From a bacterium (lineage in GTDB: Bacteria > Hydrogenedentota > Hydrogenedentia > Hydrogenedentiales > SLHB01): a stretch of 16,692 nucleotides of DNA. The DNA is taken from positions 1 through 16,692 of the forward strand of contig JAAEQP010001767.1 in NCBI GenBank assembly GCA_024231375.1, given 5' to 3'. The first letter of the stretch is position 1; each line of letters opens with the position of its first letter. Position numbers and translations under genes: made by a program. Below, one piece after another: positions 1-7,036 of the stretch. A model generated the notes under the pieces. That model did not search any database, was not told the DNA's origin, and saw only the letters and a program-made list of their open reading frames with translations.

Positions 1-1
1 G

Positions 2-379
2 ACGCTGCTCGCCGTTGGCTGCGCGATGGGGGGCTCAGGACCGAGCGATGAAGAACTGGTTCAAGATCTGGTCAACCGGTACCTGGCCGCCATGAAGGCC
101 GCCGATCTCGATGCTGCGTTCGAACTGTACTTCGACGACTACGAAGGCACGTTCGGCGACAAAGAAGACGCGAAGACCTTCCTGGAAAACGCCAAAGGCC
201 AGGGCTACCTTGACAGCGTCGAATTCGACGTGTCCGAGTTGGCGATCACCATCGACGGCGCGTCGGCACACGTCGCCGGAATTGTCTCCATGACCGACAT
301 GGCGACCGCGGATGTCGAATTGGAGTTGGCAAAACGCGGCGGCGCCTGGGGCATTACCGGCTCCCAGGTTGACTACTAG
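2..379 (+). CDS. Lipoprotein with NTF2/SnoaL-like domain (5' end outside window)
   Basis: The frame is open from the left edge, so the true start lies upstream. The first visible residues, TLLAVGC, look like the end of a lipoprotein signal peptide with a lipobox-like A-V-G-C. I infer a lipid-anchored protein exposed in the cell envelope. After a short Gly/Ser linker the domain begins at EELVQDLVNRYLAAMKAADL. It continues as alternating helix and strand to the terminal GGAWGITGSQVDY, which fits the NTF2-like/SnoaL/DUF4440 cone fold of about 110 residues. Such domains can bind small ligands or act as enzymes, and no specific catalytic residues are recognisable, so the role is unknown. An ATG at 26 would start after the lipobox Cys and is probably not the real start. 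The gene converges on the minus-strand block and is not in its operon. Confidence 0.7.
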   Translation, partial: TLLAVGCAMGGSGPSDEELVQDLVNRYLAAMKAADLDAAFELYFDDYEGTFGDKEDAKTFLENAKGQGYLDSVEFDVSELAITIDGASAHVAGIVSMTDMATADVELELAKRGGAWGITGSQVDY

Positions 380-397
380 GATTCGCTGAGACCGCGG

Positions 398-427
398 GGG
401 GATTGATCGACGCGAGTGGCAATCCCC
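398..427. terminator. Inverted repeat between convergent genes, possible terminator hairpin
   Basis: GGGGATTG at 398-405 and CAATCCCC at 420-427 form a perfect 8-bp stem around a 14-nt loop. It sits in the 102-bp gap between the stop of the plus-strand lipoprotein gene and the stop of the minus-strand glycosidase gene. Neither strand has a T-run after the stem, so it is not a classical intrinsic terminator. It may still protect 3' ends or act in both directions. The rest of the gap shows only a weak AAGGG/CCCTT repeat near 449-476. Confidence 0.4.
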
Positions 428-481
428 GAAGTTCTGGCCCCCTCTCTTCTCACATCCAAGGGATGACGTGCCCCTTCGCAT

Positions 482-2806
482 TCACTCCAAGGCGACGGCC
501 AACTTCTCCAGAGCCGCACGGTAGGCCGCGCCATGGTCCTTCACGCCGGGCGGCGCCATCTCCGCGAGCGGCTTGGCGTAGAACCGGTCCGTGATCTTCT
601 GCATCGCCAAGGGTTGGGCGGGCTTCACCGGACTCTTGGTATCACCGCCAGCCACACGCTCGTCGATCCACTGCGTGTAGAGCGCCAACTGGGGCAGGTA
701 GTAGTGGTCGAACAATTCGTAGATGTAGGACCGGCAGTAGCTATTCTCTGCGTTGCCCTTGAGGGTCTGCTCGAAGCAAGGGTTGACGGGATGCGTTGCC
801 GCGAGTTTGGCCATGGACGCGTTGAGCGAGTAGTCCTCATGCAACGCGAGGACATCGCGCAACGCAGTCAAAACAGCCGTACACCGCTCGCCCGCTGCGG
901 TTACCGTGGCGGCATCGGCTTCACCTCGCACCCACTGGCCCTGAGCAATCACGTATTGATAGAGGGCATAGCTGAATGCACGCCCTGTCATAGTCCGCGC
1001 CAGGTCGATTGCGTCCCGGTCCACAAAGGGGTTGCCCGTGCCGTACGGAAGTTCAGCGAGCGCCCGGCAGAGGACCGGGAGTTCGTCCATATGCGGACTG
1101 AGCTTGGTACAAAGGGTTGTCAATCCCGCCACGCGTTTGGACGTGACTTCGCGATGGGCGAGGCTCGCAAGACGACGGAATTCAGCTGGCAGCTTGCGAT
1201 GGAGTCTGATGAGGGGCATGGCGCTCTGCCACACCTCGGTCATTGCATCGGCCTGCGTTTGGTAGCGATCGCGGCAAAGCGCGGGTAGCAGCGCCTCAGG
1301 CGTCAACGTGTCGGGTTGCCACGCGTTTTTCGTGAAGAACTCAAGCATGAGGATGTCGCTGTGGGACGTTTCCGGCCAGTACACGAATCCCTTGCACATC
1401 GGGTCGACCGCGGCAATAGGCAAGCGCTCGCGGATGATGTCGTAGTTGCCACGTAGGTCGTTTTCCCATTCGTAGGCGTGGAGAAGGCCGAAGAACCAGG
1501 GAAACGTACCGACTAAACCCCAATCTTTGAAACTCTTGCCCGGCAAGTCCGAGGTGTAGTCGAAGATGAAGGTGTTCTGGGGGTTGAGCATCTTGAGCAG
1601 CTTCGACACCTCTCCCCCGCTCCAGCCCGGATAGTAGAAATCCCACGACCCGATCAGCATAGGCGCTTGGGGGTAGTGCTCGCGGAGCTTCCCGATGATC
1701 CGCCGATAGGCGTAGAGTTTCATTTCGAGATTCTCGCCCCGGTCGGCATAGGCATTCCGTTCGGCCAGTCCGATGGTATGGAACATCTCAGGCCGGCCGT
1801 ACGCGTCGATGTGGGCCTGCGTGAGCTTCCAGTAGTTGTCGAGATTGGCATCGTCCCGGATGTCCCAAACCAACCCCGTCTCTTCCGAGTACCCTCTTGT
1901 TGTCTGGGGCGTGAAGCCCGGCTTGACCGCCTCGAGAAACGCCTTAGGCGTGCGGCTGTACCAATGGGTCATGGTGCCCGTGTCTTCGGGATGAATCAGT
2001 CCCCGGTCGCGGGCGTATTGCAGGACGTGCTTGCGGAGTTCGCCCCGGTAGCGCAACGGCCAGGCCGTGGTGCGGTCGTTGTAAGATCGGGCGATCGCCT
2101 CTGGCAACGGCGCGTCATCGGGGGGATAGGGCACGATGTCCGGGAAGGCCCTCTGAAACACGTCGTCCATGCCGACGCGCAGCATGAACAGGTTCAGGCG
2201 CTTCTTGAGTATCCAATCAATCTCGCGCTCCCATTGCGCGGCCCCCCAGTGCTCGGCCTGGAACCGGTCCAGACTGCGGTGGGCGAAGTAGCGGATGCCT
2301 CGGTAGGCAAAGCGGGGAGACTCGGTTACGTCGAGTCCGTCCATGTCGATTTCCGCCTGCTTCGGGACAATGTCGCCATCCCAGAAGTAACGGCACCCCG
2401 CCTGCCGCTCGAAGAAATCGTAGACCGCGTACAACGTGGCGCGTCCGCTGCCGCCTGCCAGGAACAGAAAACGCTGACCGTCTTTCTCGGCGGACGTGAT
2501 GCGGTAAGCGTCCGAGTCGACGCCAATGTCCAGCGGCGTGATGATCTTCCGCTCCACGGCATCGCGGCAGAAGCGGTTGACGCTTCCGGACCCAATCACC
2601 ACGAGGCTTGAGGCATCCGGCTCGGCGATGATGGGCATTCGAACGTTGGTTACCGCTTCGTAGTACTTCTGGAACTCTTGGGCGGCCACCCCATACGCTC
2701 GCGGTGCGGAAGCGGGCTGGAGGACCTTCCATTCGGCAGCCTGCGCCGCGCACGCGACCGCCCACCCGCACATCAATCCCAACACGGCTGTCCGAACGAT
2801 TCGCAT
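482..2806 (-). CDS. Secreted GH89/GH67-like glycoside hydrolase (DUF4838-type)
   Basis: Predicted secreted glycosidase of 774 aa. The start at 2806 is chosen because MRIVRTAVLGLMCGWAVACA is a clear Sec signal peptide, with likely cleavage after AQA at residue 23, and a GGGGGAG ribosome site lies just upstream. The frame is open for 67 more codons without either feature. Residues about 25-160 resemble the N-terminal alpha/beta domain of alpha-glucuronidases and alpha-N-acetylglucosaminidases (FFERQAGCRYFWDGDIVP). Residues 165-500 resemble a TIM barrel, with the GH89-like block QWEREIDWILKKRLNLFML. Glu349 in GLAERN and Glu479 in YWPETSHSD lie where GH89 enzymes carry the acid/base and nucleophile; this is from memory of the family, not an alignment. 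The rest is helical. The substrate is uncertain: a GlcNAc-, glucuronate- or hexose-containing glycan. The six-hairpin gene lies 163 bp upstream on the same strand. Confidence 0.72.
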   Translation of the reverse strand: MRIVRTAVLGLMCGWAVACAAQAAEWKVLQPASAPRAYGVAAQEFQKYYEAVTNVRMPIIAEPDASSLVVIGSGSVNRFCRDAVERKIITPLDIGVDSDAYRITSAEKDGQRFLFLAGGSGRATLYAVYDFFERQAGCRYFWDGDIVPKQAEIDMDGLDVTESPRFAYRGIRYFAHRSLDRFQAEHWGAAQWEREIDWILKKRLNLFMLRVGMDDVFQRAFPDIVPYPPDDAPLPEAIARSYNDRTTAWPLRYRGELRKHVLQYARDRGLIHPEDTGTMTHWYSRTPKAFLEAVKPGFTPQTTRGYSEETGLVWDIRDDANLDNYWKLTQAHIDAYGRPEMFHTIGLAERNAYADRGENLEMKLYAYRRIIGKLREHYPQAPMLIGSWDFYYPGWSGGEVSKLLKMLNPQNTFIFDYTSDLPGKSFKDWGLVGTFPWFFGLLHAYEWENDLRGNYDIIRERLPIAAVDPMCKGFVYWPETSHSDILMLEFFTKNAWQPDTLTPEALLPALCRDRYQTQADAMTEVWQSAMPLIRLHRKLPAEFRRLASLAHREVTSKRVAGLTTLCTKLSPHMDELPVLCRALAELPYGTGNPFVDRDAIDLARTMTGRAFSYALYQYVIAQGQWVRGEADAATVTAAGERCTAVLTALRDVLALHEDYSLNASMAKLAATHPVNPCFEQTLKGNAENSYCRSYIYELFDHYYLPQLALYTQWIDERVAGGDTKSPVKPAQPLAMQKITDRFYAKPLAEMAPPGVKDHGAAYRAALEKLAVALE

Positions 2807-2969
2807 GGTTCTCTCCCCCGGGTCGTGTGGCATATGGGACGGTCCACCACTGCTCGGATGTGAGCGTCCCCAAACGAGTAGCAGAATAGAGGGCGCCTGA
2901 GTTGAGGTCAATTCCTGGGAAATGAGCAAGCGCGGGAAGAACACGGCGCCAGTCAGTGGGCTGCGGTGC

Positions 2970-5102
2970 CTACTCCTGAGGGAGCATCTTCTCCCGATAC
3001 TCGCCAAAGATGTCCCTCACGCGGCTGTCGGCGGTCAATTCCCACAATGAGGTGTCCATCTGACGCAGTGCCAACGTTGAGGCGATCCAGGGTTGGGTCC
3101 ACCCGCTCTCGGTACACCAAGGCCCCCACTCCCAATCCGCGTTGCTTGCCCAATACTCCCATCGCTCGAAGTTGAAGGCACGGTACCACGCGCCGTCAAG
3201 TTCGGGATGGGCCTCGGAACGAATCTGGATGCGGCAGAGGAACGAGGCGAGTGTGTCCTCAAGCTCTTTGTAGAAAGGCTCACCGGTAGCCGCCGCGGCT
3301 TCATGCAGCCCGATGAGGGCGAAGTTGCAGGTGTAGAGCAGATCGGCGACGGGGTCCCCGTTCTCCTGAATGAGGCTGGTTTCACGGGTGCCGTATTCGG
3401 CATTGGAGGCCGTGCCCTGCCCGTCATCGCCGATGGTCTCGCGGATGGCGCCGGATTCGTCCTGAAGTTCTGCCAAGTCTTCAGCAACAGTGTGCAGCCA
3501 CTCGCGATGCTGAGGTCTATCGTCGACACGCACGAGCCATGCGAGAGGCAGCAGTGCGCGTGCGCGTTCAATGGCGCCGCTTCGGTTGCACCAGTACCAG
3601 TTGTCGGGGTACGCATCCATGAGAGCATGCACCCCATCGCGCGAGCGATCCAGAAAGGGATCGAACCCGGTCTTGTCGTAGGCCCACAGGAAGCATGTCC
3701 ACAGCCAACTCTCGTAATGGGGCGAGTACTTGTGAAGATCGCCGTTCCAGTACGACTGCCACCCGCGCGCTTGTAGTTTCTCGTCGACGACGCATTCTTC
3801 GCGGAACCCCTCAGCACCGGTGGTACGCAGATTGGCGAGCAGACACCGAACAAGGGGGGCATCCCATTTCGACTCATCGAGGAGGACGGACGTTGCCATC
3901 ACGCCAAGCATGGCGCGCGCGTTGTCATCGCCCCAGAAGTTGTTGGGATGGTCGAGGGCCCAACCGACCAGTCCGTAGGATGGGCTGCGCGGACCCCGCT
4001 TCGATCCTTCGGTCAGCGGGGATTCGAAGAGGGCGTAGTCGAGAAGAGTGGTGGCGGTTTCAGCGCTTGTGGGGCGCTCGTTGAACGCACTATCGAATGC
4101 CAGCGCCATGGCGACCTCGCTCATACAATCGTTTCGAACCGCGTAGCGCATGGGCTGGCTTCCGTCGAACCGAATGGTCGAACTGAACCCCTCCAGAAGC
4201 CCCAGGGACCCATCGCCTACGGGCCAGTCCGCCGCGGGCAGCTCACGCACGGTGTTGTAGGTCAACGACAGGTCAAGGGCGTCCTTGGGCCAGTCGGGAT
4301 GGCGTAGGATGCGGCTGTTGACGAACCATTGCGCGCACCTGCGCAGGGCTTCGGCCTCCGCGTTCTCAGGCAATGGCTCGTTGCGTGTGTAGGAGGGCCG
4401 GACCGCGGGTGTCCAATGGAGTTCGGGGTCCTCGGCCCCAGGCTGAACCCATTCGAGAATCCTCTTCCATATGACTGCCCATGCGTCTTCAGGCATATAG
4501 CGACCGGTGACGAAATGGCTCAGCTTGGTGGTGGCCACCAGCACGTTTCCGTTGGGGTGCTCAAAAAGGAGAGGCGCCGTCTCGGTGTCGTCCAGGCCGA
4601 ACACGGCGGTATCGACACCGGCGACCCGTGCCAGAAGGAGATGCGGACGCCCAGCGTCCACCGGAACGTACCGGCATCCGTTGATCATCACAATCCGCAT
4701 GGGGCAGAGCGGATCGCCAAACAGGTCCGAGGCAACCACGCCTCTCTCCAGCGTGGCGTCGCGGGGCGGGTCGCACGCGATACCTGGGATGTATGCAGGG
4801 AACTCGATGTAGAGCCGAAGCCCCTTAGTCGCGGCCTTGTCGAACAGCGCCTGGTCCATAGACGTCGTCTCGCGGGGGTAGCCATCCGCGAGAATCAGAA
4901 CGCCTGCACCCTCCTCCGCTTGCTCGATGGCGTCGGTGGCGCTGCTGAATCGTGGCGGATTCAGTCCGGCCTCGCAAAGGAGCCGGTAGAGATCGTTCCT
5001 TTCCTCACAGGAGAACACAAGGTTCCCACCCGCTTCTTGTGGCCCTTGCGCTGCCAGACCGGCAAGGATGAGCACCTGGGTAAGGCATGAGCCCAACACC
5101 AT
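2970..5102 (-). CDS. Secreted six-hairpin (alpha/alpha toroid) glycosidase-like protein with GATase-like N-terminus
   Basis: Protein of 710 aa. The ATG at 5102 follows GGGAGGG with 6 nt spacing. The N-terminus MVLGSCLTQVLILAGLAAQG is a short hydrophobic export signal. Residues about 25-230 look like a glutamine-amidotransferase-like alpha/beta fold (VLILADGYPRE, LRLYIEFPAYIPG, GNVLVATTKLSHFVTGRY), of the kind that serves as an accessory domain beside glycosidase domains; I see no catalytic triad. Residues about 240-710 are helix-rich and aromatic (NNFWGDDNARAMLG, NWYWCNRSGAIERARALLP, WGPWCTESGWTQPW), typical of six-hairpin glycosidases. Proteins of this build recur in Verrucomicrobia, Planctomycetes and related phyla near glycan-degradation genes. 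I cannot name the substrate or the catalytic acid with confidence. It probably works with the downstream GH89-like enzyme on the same exported glycan. Confidence 0.65.
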   Translation of the reverse strand: MVLGSCLTQVLILAGLAAQGPQEAGGNLVFSCEERNDLYRLLCEAGLNPPRFSSATDAIEQAEEGAGVLILADGYPRETTSMDQALFDKAATKGLRLYIEFPAYIPGIACDPPRDATLERGVVASDLFGDPLCPMRIVMINGCRYVPVDAGRPHLLLARVAGVDTAVFGLDDTETAPLLFEHPNGNVLVATTKLSHFVTGRYMPEDAWAVIWKRILEWVQPGAEDPELHWTPAVRPSYTRNEPLPENAEAEALRRCAQWFVNSRILRHPDWPKDALDLSLTYNTVRELPAADWPVGDGSLGLLEGFSSTIRFDGSQPMRYAVRNDCMSEVAMALAFDSAFNERPTSAETATTLLDYALFESPLTEGSKRGPRSPSYGLVGWALDHPNNFWGDDNARAMLGVMATSVLLDESKWDAPLVRCLLANLRTTGAEGFREECVVDEKLQARGWQSYWNGDLHKYSPHYESWLWTCFLWAYDKTGFDPFLDRSRDGVHALMDAYPDNWYWCNRSGAIERARALLPLAWLVRVDDRPQHREWLHTVAEDLAELQDESGAIRETIGDDGQGTASNAEYGTRETSLIQENGDPVADLLYTCNFALIGLHEAAAATGEPFYKELEDTLASFLCRIQIRSEAHPELDGAWYRAFNFERWEYWASNADWEWGPWCTESGWTQPWIASTLALRQMDTSLWELTADSRVRDIFGEYREKMLPQE

Positions 5103-5108
5103 TCAACA

Positions 5109-5115
5109 CCCTCCC
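5109..5115 (-). promoter_or_regulatory. Shine-Dalgarno site of the six-hairpin protein gene
   Basis: Read on the minus strand this is GGGAGGG, six bases before the ATG at 5102. It supports that start. No in-frame start upstream has a comparable site. The 87-bp gap between this gene and the preceding paralog B shows no hairpin with a T-run, so read-through from the kinase block is possible. Confidence 0.6.
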
Positions 5116-5189
5116 ATTCGACCGGGATCCATCGCATGCACCCGTCGGCGGAAGACACACTGTCCCGGGAACTACGCAGAGAACGAACG

Positions 5190-6167
5190 CTAGTCACTCA
5201 TCGACGAGCACGTCCCGTCATCCCCCTCGACACAGAAATCATCTGGGGCTCCGTCCGTGCAGTGGTAGTTGACGCACTTCCGGCCGTTCTTGAGTTCAAA
5301 GATGCTAACGGTGTTGCCCGGACGCTTCGAGGAAAGGATGCCCTTCTTCTTTGCGACACGGATGGCGGTGCGTTCATCCCGGGGCATTTCCCGCTTCGGC
5401 TTCGCGTAGAGCTCCCTGAGGCTGTACTTGCCCAGGATGTCAATATGATCCTGCATGATTCTTCTGTTGACGGGGTCTGCCCCTGGGTTCGCGAGAATCC
5501 TGAGGAACGGCATGCACACGCTGCACGCGCCCCCCACGCTGGTCTGCGTATCATTCGCCACAATCGTCCCGATCCGGTCGAAACGTTGGACGACCTCGTC
5601 AGTCGTCAGCAGTATCTCTCGCGTGTAGAGATGCCTCATCTGAACGTTCTCGTACTGCGGACCCTCAAAGAACCGCTTCAATCCGTCAAGCTCTGCCTCC
5701 ACCCCTTGCCGTGCCGAAGGGTTCAGCACGTCGTCAGGCAGCAGACGGATCTGCTTCTTGAACTCCTCCATTACCGCGCTCACAGCAGTCGTATACATGT
5801 GCTCGTACTTCCCGAAATCCAACAGGTGACACATGAAATTGACTTCCCAGTACGCGCGCTTCAGCTCGTCGTTGTTCGGCGCGGGCCACTTGGTGCTGAC
5901 ATCGTTGGGCCAACCCATCGCGTTCACTCTACGCGGTTTGCCCTCTCCCAATCCTGCCGACGGCGGATGCTCTGCGGCTTGACGGCCGTTAACAACGCCC
6001 CCATCTGTATGCGAGTGCTCTGGGACTTGCCCCGGCTTACCCATCCGGTCGCCGGGTCGTCTCGCGCCACCCCCAGTAGTACCACCGGCTCCGTGGCCCG
6101 AGTCCTTCAACAGGAAAAAGTCGGCGCCACCAATGCCATCCGCGCGGTTCGTGGACCCAAACCTCAT
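5190..6167 (-). CDS. Paralog B of an unrecognised kinase-linked protein family, with possible N-terminal extension
   Basis: I do not recognise this family. The conserved core is 242 aa from the ATG at 5918 and aligns along its whole length with paralog A at roughly 45% identity by eye. Shared blocks are RAYWEVNFMCHLLD (core residues 21-34), MRHLYTRE (94-101), CSVCMPFL (132-139), ADPV and KKGILSSK. The C-terminal tail holds five cysteines (CVNYHCTDGAPDDFC, then GDDGTC). There is no signal peptide or membrane segment, so it is probably cytoplasmic. The ATG at 5918 lacks a good ribosome site. An upstream ATG at 6167 has GAGGAGG at 9 nt and adds 83 Gly-rich residues, giving 325 aa, so I annotate that longer form. 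Part of the extension is read out of frame through a copied piece of the kinase gene. Either start may be real. B lies in the same direction as the kinase and A. Confidence 0.6.
   Translation of the reverse strand: MRFGSTNRADGIGGADFFLLKDSGHGAGGTTGGGARRPGDRMGKPGQVPEHSHTDGGVVNGRQAAEHPPSAGLGEGKPRRVNAMGWPNDVSTKWPAPNNDELKRAYWEVNFMCHLLDFGKYEHMYTTAVSAVMEEFKKQIRLLPDDVLNPSARQGVEAELDGLKRFFEGPQYENVQMRHLYTREILLTTDEVVQRFDRIGTIVANDTQTSVGGACSVCMPFLRILANPGADPVNRRIMQDHIDILGKYSLRELYAKPKREMPRDERTAIRVAKKKGILSSKRPGNTVSIFELKNGRKCVNYHCTDGAPDDFCVEGDDGTCSSMSD
5998..6041 (-). pseudogene. Duplicated remnant of the kinase gene 3' end
   Basis: This 44-nt stretch matches 7045-7088, the last codons of the kinase gene, at 35 of 44 positions by direct comparison. 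In the kinase frame it reads VSRGKSQSTRIQMG against VDRGEFQSIRIQIG in the real kinase. Weaker similarity may extend upstream to about 6096 (EPVVLLGVARDD), although that frame carries a TGA further up. The distance from this block to the paralog B core start (79 nt) is close to the distance from the kinase end to the start of A (76 nt). It is therefore the left-over boundary of a tandem duplication. The frame of the B extension differs from the kinase frame here. Confidence 0.65.
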
Positions 6168-6176
6168 GATGCACTT

Positions 6177-6183
6177 CCTCCTC
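6177..6183 (-). promoter_or_regulatory. Strong ribosome binding site upstream of paralog B
   Basis: On the minus strand this reads GAGGAGG, nine bases before the ATG at 6167. It is the only good ribosome site upstream of B. The ATG at 5918, which aligns with the start of paralog A, has only TAGAGTG where A has GGGAGGAG. This decides the choice of the longer form and implies that translation of B moved to a new start after the duplication. Confidence 0.45.
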
Positions 6184-6224
6184 TTCGTCGTCATCTTTCG
6201 GCGGCACCAGGCACAGTACAACTG

Positions 6225-6323
6225 CTAATCATTCATCGTTGAGCAGAAACCATCGCCCCTTCCGCACAGGGGATCTTGTCTTGGGTGCCAGTGCCCATGT
6301 AGTTGACGCATTCCATTCCGTTG
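6225..6323 (-). pseudogene. Out-of-frame C-terminal tail of paralog A
   Basis: Downstream of the TGA at 6324-6326 the shifted (+1) frame reads NGMECVNYMGTGTQDKIPCAEG, which matches the tail of paralog B (NGRKCVNY...FCVEG). After the GGGG run at 6256-6259 the original frame resumes as DGFCSTMND, ending at TAG 6225-6227, matching DGTCSSMSD in B. The distance from the shared ILSS block to this TAG is 48 codons in A and 47 in B. One extra base near the G6 run at 6356-6361 and one missing base near 6256-6259 explain the pattern. These may be true mutations or homopolymer sequencing errors. Confidence 0.65.
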
Positions 6324-6968
6324 TCAGACTCTATGTTCTTTGAACCCTTTTGCCTCCCCCCGTTGGGAAGACAGAATCCCAGCTCGCTTGGCACTTCCTA
6401 TCGCCTCAAGCAAGTGTGGGTGCGAAGACAGTTCCTTCTTCGAGGCCGCGAAGAGCCCCCGAAGGTTGAAGTGAGGGCCCAGGACGCCGACGTGGTGATT
6501 CATCGTGTCCTTACCAACGGGGTCGGTCGAGGGATCCTCGAGGAACTTCAGGAAAGGAAAACAAACGTCACACGCAACCCCGAGATTGGCCTCTGTGTCG
6601 GCCCGCACGATATCCCTCATCCTTCCGAAGAGATCGGCGACAGCGCTACCGTTCAACTGCAACTCGCGCGTATAGAGGTGCCTCATCTTCACGTTCGCAT
6701 ACTGCTTGGACGAGAAGATCTCCCGCAGGGCATTCAACATTGACACCACATCGGCCTTCGCGTCGCAACTGAGCCCCTCTTCATCGGCAGTATCAACCTT
6801 GGGAATGAACCGCCCCATCGCTTCATGAACTGGAGCCACGTACATCTGTTGATAGTTCTCATATGCGTCCAACAAGTGGCACATGAAGTTGACTTCCCAG
6901 TACGCGCGTCTGAGGTCGTCCGTGTTCGCCTCAGGCCATTTCTCCGCAACGTCTTTGTCCCAACTCAC
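6324..6968 (-). CDS. Paralog A of an unrecognised kinase-linked protein family (tail frameshifted)
   Basis: The family is unknown to me. As read, the protein has 214 aa from a GTG start at 6968; without the frameshift it would be 247 aa, close to the 242-aa core of B. The start is chosen because GGGAGGAG lies just upstream and because MSWDKDV aligns with MGWPNDV at the core start of B. An earlier in-frame GTG at 7038-7040 overlaps the kinase stop and would add 24 residues. Conserved blocks are RAYWEVNFMCHLLD (21-34), MRHLYTRE (95-102), CDVCFPFL (133-140) and STDPV (147-151). Conserved Cys and His residues could bind metal or a cofactor, but no known motif is present. No signal peptide or membrane helix is seen. 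It follows the kinase so closely that the two are almost certainly co-transcribed, so it could be a kinase substrate or partner; this is inference. The last residues (RGEAKGFKEHRV) are probably frameshifted sequence. Confidence 0.65.
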   Translation of the reverse strand: MSWDKDVAEKWPEANTDDLRRAYWEVNFMCHLLDAYENYQQMYVAPVHEAMGRFIPKVDTADEEGLSCDAKADVVSMLNALREIFSSKQYANVKMRHLYTRELQLNGSAVADLFGRMRDIVRADTEANLGVACDVCFPFLKFLEDPSTDPVGKDTMNHHVGVLGPHFNLRGLFAASKKELSSHPHLLEAIGSAKRAGILSSQRGEAKGFKEHRV

Positions 6969-6976
6969 TGGCGTCT

Positions 6977-6984
6977 CCTCCCGC
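6977..6984 (-). promoter_or_regulatory. Ribosome binding site of paralog A
   Basis: On the minus strand this reads CGGGAGGA followed by G, a near-perfect Shine-Dalgarno sequence about seven bases before the GTG at 6968. It supports the internal GTG rather than the one overlapping the kinase stop, where only AGGGG is present. Because it lies just 40-50 bases past the kinase stop, translational coupling is still plausible. Confidence 0.6.
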
Positions 6985-7036
6985 GGCTTGGCCTGCCCCG
7001 ATTGCCTCCGGGAAGGCCGTTTTGGACATCCTCCAC

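Noticed and set aside
1667..2611. Long plus-strand open frame inside the GH89-like gene
   Set aside because: It lies antisense to a gene with a signal peptide, ribosome site and family motifs. Its product shows no recognisable domain, as expected of a shadow frame in G+C-rich DNA. Other plus-strand frames (533-1288, 4329-5090, 5136-6242, 11397-12299, 12416-13612, 14407-15411) are rejected for the same reason.
6225..6361. Programmed ribosomal frameshifting in paralog A
   Set aside because: Two shifts in opposite directions would be needed within about 100 bases, and no slippery heptamer with a downstream structure is evident. Mutation or sequencing error is simpler.
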